The notes below the pieces were generated by a model that was not told where the DNA came from, did no database searches, and worked only from the letters and a program-made list of their open reading frames with translations. This document shows, one piece after another, positions 58,501-64,000 of a stretch of DNA of 64,000 bases (positions are counted from its first letter, which is position 1; the number at the start of each line of letters is the position of its first letter). The translations under genes were made by a program, and so were the position numbers. This DNA is from Massospora cicadina. Taxonomy: Eukaryota > Entomophthoromycota > Entomophthoromycetes > Entomophthorales > Entomophthoraceae. The stretch lies in the NCBI GenBank assembly GCA_022478985.1, contig JAKSZP010002653.1, positions 186,001 to 250,000 of the forward strand, in the 5' to 3' direction.

Positions 58501-58986
58501 TCACAACCTTTCATGGAAATGGAAGAAGAAGTTTAGACTGGCCTGCCAGTCGGGATGCATAAGCACCCAAAAAGCAAGCCAGAATGCCAGAGGCATTGCC
58601 AACCAAATGACTTGATATGGAGCCGTGCATTGTAAAATGATGAAGTGTTGGTGCAGCAACATAGTGAGAATGATCCCAATGACAAACCACGCTAAACCCA
58701 CTCCTGACCCAGGGGGTCTTGCTGCATGGGGTGGAGTCACTGAGATAGTTTTGATGAGATCCTCGGCATATGGAGTCATTTCAACTGGGGTGGCAAGGAG
58801 ACAAATTATCTCTTGCAATTGGTGGACATAAGGCCACAAGATCCCTGTATATTGCTGCCGGAAGTTAGTGATAATGGGGTTGTAGAGCCAAAAATATTGG
58901 ACTCGCTGAGCCCAATTGATGACAGAGGGGGCTATAGTGACCAAAAGTACTGGTGAGCCCATCCGGTATATGGACCAACAGGCCAC
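58501..58986 (-). CDS. Hydrophobic LTR-encoded ORF, 161 codons
   Basis: The frame lies almost wholly in the LTR, downstream of its AATAAA signal; the stop codon comes from the flanking DNA. It predicts several membrane-spanning stretches, e.g. G-L-A-W-F-V-I-G-I-I-L-T-M-L-L and V-I-W-L-A-M-P-L-A-F-W-L-A-F-W. The Ty3-1 3' LTR has the same frame near 25440-25515 (W-I-A-V-P-E-V-F-W-L-G-F-W). I recognise no family. It may be a chance ORF; see the finding on third-position differences. Confidence 0.3.
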   Translation of the reverse strand: MACWSIYRMGSPVLLVTIAPSVINWAQRVQYFWLYNPIITNFRQQYTGILWPYVHQLQEIICLLATPVEMTPYAEDLIKTISVTPPHAARPPGSGVGLAWFVIGIILTMLLHQHFIILQCTAPYQVIWLAMPLAFWLAFWVLMHPDWQASLNFFFHFHERL

Positions 58987-59877
58987 CAGGGAAATGCCAT
59001 CAGGGACGTGGTCAGAAGAAAAAATAAAAATTGTTTAGTTTTTTTAGTAAATTTTTATTGAAGAAAAGGAAGAAAATCAACCAACAATTTTCTCAGTGCT
59101 ATGCAACTGAGAAAATAGTGGTCAATTGGGGTAGTGACAAGCTGAGATCAGGTCCTGCAATTTTGACCTAACCAGCAAATTGTTCAGAGTTGGGTGGGTT
59201 TGTTCCTTGAGAACTGACATTGCAAAATTTGGCAGTGGGCCGATTTTCTGTCAGTTCAACCTCAAACGTCCAAACCAGGATTCAACTATGTTTCTGATGG
59301 TTGGCATGACAGCATTTGGCCTGATGAGTGATTGGAATCCCCCAAGGCCACCCCACATAGGGGCAGGTCCATTTGGTTGGGAATGGGTTTGGGATGCCCA
59401 ACCCGCCCACGCTTGGTCACTGAACTGTCCATTCAGTCAATGACATCACATCAGCTGCAACGCCCAAATTACCAACAGAGGGCTTTAACCCTCATCAATG
59501 GCGCCCGATGTAAGTTCTATCATCATATTGATTGAATTGAAACTGTCAGGTGTTCTGACTGATATATCAGTCTTCATGCCTTTCCAGTCATTCAAGATTT
59601 GGCATTGGCCAGATTGTCACTCAAAATAGATCTGACTGATTTCAATTTGACAATCTTGGTACAGATTTTGCTAAATTCCTGCAACAGTTCTGCCAAGGTG
59701 AGTGTGGGTACTGGGGGTGAAAACCAAAGTGGAAGAGCTGTTACCCATTGCTCATCTACTACATGAGCGAGATCATCCTGAGCAACAAGGGGTACCGCCA
59801 TCCTCTTTGGTGTCTTTTTACTTGGGAACGGGAAGATGGCCCAATCAAGAGCCAGGGGACGTTCCCCAGGACTTACA
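58509..59877 (-). mobile_element. Solo LTR of Ty3-1 family
   Basis: CAACC flanks both ends (58504-58508, 59878-59882). On the - strand it starts TGTAAGTCCTGGGG and ends TTCCATGAAA (Ty3-1 LTR end: CTCCATGACA). AATAAA appears near 59050 on the - strand. It is longer (1369 nt) than the Ty3-1 3' LTR (990 nt), which has internal deletions. It carries two open frames, 59592-59888 and 58501-58986. Confidence 0.88.
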
Positions 59878-60470
59878 CAACCCCACATTTTTACATGTGC
59901 TTTATCAATTAATAAAAATATCTCATTATTAGCTACCTTGTCTTGGTGACTATGATTAATGAGTCATGAATAAGGGTCAATCTTTAATCAACGATGGTAA
60001 AAACCTTATTAATTAGTACACTAAATAAAATTACCTCCACAGACCTAGTTATTGTATTACCTTTTATAATATCTTATTAACTACCTTGTCCCCAGCCAGC
60101 ATAAACTAGTCATCAATAGGTTTGCATTATTATTTAGCCATCTGCCAGTGTCTCAGTTATAAGTTGATGAATGCTACCTTAAGTAAATGCATTAAGCCTA
60201 AACATTTGTTTCCTTGACATATTTTTTGATTTTATGCAACAATACTGCAATTCTTGAGAGCTGGTATTTTTGCCAATGAGATACTAGGAGTGAACAACCA
60301 TATTTAGGAGGAGACATGTAAAGCCAAAGGGTTCTTGTTTTTATTTTAGCTTGCCAAAGAAGACACCAATTTTAATTATAACTTGCCTCCCCAAAGTAAT
60401 AGTGAGTATCAAAACTATGGTGTGCTTATTAAGTCATAATAGAACCTTTTACAACTACTTTCAGGACAAG

Positions 60471-60523
60471 AAGAAAGATAAAACCGTGACCATCTAGTAC
60501 TAAAAAAAGAAAGATAAAACCGT
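60471..60523 (+). mobile_element. Micro-insertion 3 with 17-bp duplication
   Basis: The insert GACCATCTAGTACTAAAAA (60488-60506) is flanked by AAGAAAGATAAAACCGT at 60471-60487 and 60507-60523, identical copies. Confidence 0.9.
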
Positions 60524-60697
60524 CCAGATAAAAGAGTGGGGAGCCAGAAGACCCAGATGTAAGAATTATAGTAGTTACAATGAGTGTTAAAAATAATCTT
60601 TAATTTTCCAAATTTTTCATCATAGCTAAATATTAGCAATAACCAAAAATAGTGCTTATGAACGTTAATAATCACATAATACACAAATGATATCTAT

Positions 60698-60747
60698 AAA
60701 AGGTGAGGTACTGAACCATCTAGTACTAAAAAAAGTTGAGGTGCTGA
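60698..60747 (+). mobile_element. Micro-insertion 4 with 17-bp imperfect duplication
   Basis: The insert ACCATCTAGTACTAAA (60715-60730) is flanked by AAAAGGTGAGGTACTGA and AAAAGTTGAGGTGCTGA (two mismatches), suggesting it is older than insertion 3. Confidence 0.8.
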
Positions 60748-62400
60748 TTATTTAAGTTAAATTTCAGGGATTTCTGAAAAATGTTCTAAACCAGTTTGTT
60801 CTTCTCAATTTTGGCAGGCATATTTATTTGTTTTAAGGTAGATTTAATCTATCTTTTATATCAAATTTGAGCCCTAACAGAAGAGTTAATCATTCAATTA
60901 GACTGATTTCAAACCCTGACATTAAAGGTGATTATTCTATAGATTGGGTCCATATACCGCCATCAGATGTGATTGAATCTTCAGATTGGACTGTAATCTT
61001 AACAACTACCCTTATAGATCCTAATGTAGGGAGATAAAGGCCTTAGATATCGGTTATGTACTCAATTCTCTACTGTACCCTGGGTATCTTTGGCAATAAA
61101 ATGTTCATTTTCCTCTTATAAATAATCTTATAAGGTCTTGAAAAATTACAATCCAATTTATTATCTTTTCCACCTAGCCAGTGATGGTATTAAAGGGCTA
61201 AGTTACCTAGCTGAAAAGAATGTAGGGGGACATGTTTGTCATTGAAACAATTTAATTTCTTTATGGCATTAATAGACAGATTATCTAAGGCCAGATCCTG
61301 AAACCAAATGATTTTATTAATATTATGTGTTGGGATTTTAGTATGCCCATATAATCCAGCTTAATTGATTATAATGATTTTCTGGTTTTATCCACTAGGG
61401 TAATTTAAATAAAAACTTATAGCGGCTGTAAAGGGTTATCATTTCTCATGGTAACTATTGTTTGGTGTAAACTCTTAAAGTATATTAGCTAATTTTCCAA
61501 TATTCAAGTCCGCCAGAATAGTGACGTTCTGTTAGGGGAGGATCCCTGAAAATTAACAAGTTATTCAGTTTTTGAGTCAACCATTAAAAACTAAATTATC
61601 CTGTTTGAGCCAAACAGATATTGTCACTAATTGATTAAAGTTTATTGTAGTTGCTGGGCATTGCCAATGCTTTTGCTGATAGTAGCTTGAAGGTTACCCT
61701 AAAAAAGCAATGTGACTTGATATTAATGGGTAAAGGTCCCATTTCCTAAGAAGGTTACTAGCTTTATGGGGTTAATCCTTTGGGGTTAGATGAGGGCGTT
61801 GGGATATGCTACCCTTAAATTTAACCCATGAAAGATCACAACTAATCTTTGGTGGATAACATCTAAGTGAATGAATGAGCAGATACTTCATTCATCGTTG
61901 GTGCAATTTTAACAAAGGGCTGATTCATTGTTAAAGCTGCCATTCCTTTTGGGGCGCCAATAGAAGAGTTGGGCGACAAATTCATCTATATACCCTTGCT
62001 TTTATCTATAAAAAACATATACTTTTTAGAAGACATTTGTTTAGATAGCAATACAATTATGTAATTTTTTCTCCTGAGAAGTGTTTGAGGGATAGTTTCC
62101 TTATCTAATTTATGGTGATATTCATGGGCTCTCGATTTAAAAGAGGAAGGGTAAGTTACTTTGGTCCAAAAGTTGACAACTCTATAGGAAGAGTTGAAGG
62201 AAGATAGCTCATATTTTTTTGGATATTTTAAGAACCTTCATGTGGGTTGAAGGAAGGTCTCCAGTACCTGTCATAAGGAGAAACCTGAAAAGAATTATCA
62301 TATTTGGTTCTTCAATACTCAACTGAATACTAGTTTTGATGATATTATCACCACCCACATATATGAGGGTCATTTTTAAAGTAAAAATTGCACATTGCAT
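60748..62400. other. Gene-poor AT-rich interval
   Basis: About 1.65 kb with short chance ORFs only. Several purine-rich tracts and imperfect repeats but no domain, RNA gene or element boundary that I can defend. Confidence 0.5.
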
Positions 62401-62569
62401 CTGCGCAGGCTGTTGTGTGACGTTCGTTTAAGGTTAGTCACTCTTGGATAGTCCCCACTATGACACCAGTACGTTTCACATCTCTGCCAGTTTTTGTTGT
62501 GTGTTTATACTCCTTTGTTTGTCACCATGTCAATCAATAATCCCGCTGTTTGTAGTGTGCTCTTTATTT

Positions 62570-63178
62570 GGTTTTTGAATGCAAAAACGTTTGTCTTGTG
62601 AAATTCACCAGAAGCTGGTTGAAGTTTATGGTGAAGGTGTAATGAACGATGGAAATGTTCATAAAGAGTGTATGCTTTTTATGAAGAATGTCAAGTGTTC
62701 ATGATGAAGAACGATCTGGGCGGCCTTCTGTCATTATGAAAACTTGGCACAATAAAATCAACGAGGAAATTCGCCAAAACAGGTGGTTCACTATTGATGA
62801 GCATATCAGAAATTCTCACAAGTTTAAAAATCAGTAGTTTATCAAATTGTTATTGAAAAACTTCACAAAAAGAAACATGTGTGAGATGGGTGCCAAAAAT
62901 GTTGACAGAAGAACACAAAACAAAGCGTTTGACACATTATTTTTCTTTTCAGAGCACTATGACAAGGATGGTAATGAGTTCTTTCGTCACATTGTGACTG
63001 GTGATGAAACATGGATTGCTTACTACACTCCAGAGACTAAAAGTCAATCCAGTGAGTGGCATCATTCAAACTCCCCAACAAACCCACAAAAATTCAAGTA
63101 AGGAACTTCAACATGGAAAATCATGGGTACAGGTTTTGGGACTGGAAAGGCATTCTTCTGACAGACATTTTCCAAGAA
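62570..63178 (+). pseudogene. Mariner transposase relic, 3'-truncated
   Basis: N-terminal part near 62610-62710: K-L-V-E-V-Y-G-E-G-V-M-N, then a helix-turn-helix remnant. Near 62875-62925: C-V-R-W-V-P-K-M-L-T-E-E-H-K, a mariner signature. Near 62970-63090: H-I-V-T-G-D-E-T-W-I followed by P-E-T-K-S-Q-S-S-E-W-H, the first catalytic Asp block (T-G-D-E). The last part (M-G-T-G-F-G-T-G-K-A-F-type) is cut at 63178 by a Ty3-2-family LTR. Several frameshifts. Terminal inverted repeats were not identified. Confidence 0.85.
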
Positions 63179-64000
63179 TGATGAGATTATGATTAGACTG
63201 GATGATAAGCCCTAAGTAGCTATGGCGGATTGGGTGAGATTGGCTAAACCAAGTAGTACTTTAATATTAGTGAGATCACTTATGAATTAAGGCAATAGGG
63301 CGATACTGAGCTTTGAACAATATTTATTAGATTGCCTTTAAATTAGGATATAAGGCGATGTCTACGTACAATGAATATTTAGTTGATCTTCTCAAACTAA
63401 GACAACAGTGAATTTAGTAAAGTAGATTCTTCCAGAACCAATAAGAATATGGTGTAATCAAATAGTATCAGCAAAAGTGTCAGTATCAACTGAAGTCACT
63501 GATATATAAGTGAGATGAGAAGAATAAAAGGTGGTTTATTAGTAGGGAAGAGAGAGCGGAGCAGAGGGTATCTGCTGTTATATATTAAAATTAATTTAGA
63601 ATGTTGTTGGAGCAATAGCTCCATATTTCTTTTAATTGTATGGTGTTCCAATGACCGGAGATCTCCGTATTGTCCATCCTATTGCTCAGTGGGCTTGACC
63701 CTGTGCAAAACCCTTCGAGTGTATAGCTAGTATATCACCCAGAGTTATAACAGTGGTGCTCACTACAAGGGGCCCATTGAACAACCACAAAATTTAAAAT
63801 ATTCTTTGAACCCCAGCCAAGGCATATCAGGCCTGCACTAAAGGTTAATCGTCCCAATATGCTGTGCTTGCAGAAGCCATGTGAATCAAACTTTTTGTGG
63901 ACATAGTGCTCAAAAACAAGAGGAACTTCTTCAGGAGCGTGACAATGGTAAAAGCCAACTTAAAAATGCAGTTAGTCAGTTGGGGATACTTGGACAACAG
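63179..64000 (+). mobile_element. Ty3-2-family element, 5' end (runs off window)
   Basis: LTR 63179-63750 aligns with the Ty3-2 LTRs (start TGATGAGATTATGATTAGACTGG; end GAGTTATAACA). It is followed by the primer-site-like TGGTGCTCACTACAAGGGGC and a leader CCATTGAACAACC matching the Ty3-2 leader. Sequence near 63880-64000 may be the start of gag (coiled-coil-like). It interrupts the mariner relic. Its 3' end and target duplication lie outside the window. Confidence 0.8.

Larger units (their letters stand above)
58330..60450 (+). repeat. Ty3-7 repeat, right copy, split by a solo LTR
   Basis: Consists of about 58330-58508 and 59878-60450, with the solo LTR at 58509-59877 in between. Matches the left copy as described there. 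Ends are approximate. Confidence 0.55.

Noticed and set aside
59180..59535. Plus-strand ORFs at 59180-59443 and 59332-59535
   Set aside because: They lie antisense within the solo LTR of the Ty3-1 family and have no counterpart in the other LTR copies.
1..64000. CRISPR arrays, bacterial operons, rRNA or canonical tRNA genes
   Set aside because: None seen. Spliceosomal introns, LINE, SINE and LTR elements make the DNA eukaryotic, and the only tRNA-like sequence is the head of the SINE.

Overview
The window is eukaryotic and consists almost entirely of transposable elements stacked inside one another. It holds one ordinary nuclear gene, LTV1 (about 26280-28415, + strand), a 40S ribosomal subunit assembly factor in five exons. 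Three of its four introns are only about 31-45 nt. The LTV1 protein reads most like fungal orthologues, and a collagen-like Gly-X-Y patch in one gag region recalls fungal Ty3 gags. I therefore favour a repeat-rich fungus with AT-rich intergenic DNA, but the sequence does not prove the taxon.

Left half (1-25534): an old + strand Ty3/gypsy chromovirus (Ty3-1) has been split repeatedly. Its integrase carries solo LTR-K (2833-3496, TSD CAGGC) and a solo LTR of the Ty3-3 family that starts at 3933 and ends at 23659 (TSD AGTTC). That solo LTR was split by Ty3-2 (4450-19168, - strand, TSD TATGG) and by a composite element Ty3-4 (19413-23516, TSD CCCTT). Ty3-2 was in turn split by Ty3-3 (12605-18641, + strand, TSD CCTGT, inside the primer-binding region of Ty3-2) and by LTR-I copy 1 (about 9852-11137). 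Duplicated target sites, plus an uninterrupted Ty3-2-family paralogue at 63750-63785, support this order.

Middle (25535-31900): LTR remnants, the LTV1 promoter and gene, then about 3.5 kb of AT-rich DNA in which I recognise no gene.

Right half (31900-64000): a second nest. Repeat Ty3-7 (left copy split between about 31900-32261 and 55430-55950) encloses Ty3-5 (32262-55429). Ty3-5 contains a tRNA-derived SINE (32817-33111), Ty3-6 (about 36063-46028, itself carrying LTR-I copy 2) and a nearly full-length L1-type LINE (46111-51429, TSD TTTGTAAATAAGA). The other Ty3-7 copy (about 58330-60450) is split by a solo LTR of the Ty3-1 family (58509-59877, TSD CAACC). A mariner relic (about 62570-63178) is cut by a new Ty3-2-family element running off the window end.

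The most unusual observations are: four micro-insertions of 16-34 nt ending in the same ACCATCTAGTACTA(A)n tail, each with a 14-17 nt target duplication; a SINE whose 3' end matches the 3' end of the LINE in the same window; two independent insertions in primer-binding sites; an LTR with a hydrophobic reading frame whose copies differ mainly at third codon positions; and an antisense ORF between integrase and 3' LTR in Ty3-2. Nearly all retroelement genes are broken by stops and frameshifts, so domain coordinates are approximate.
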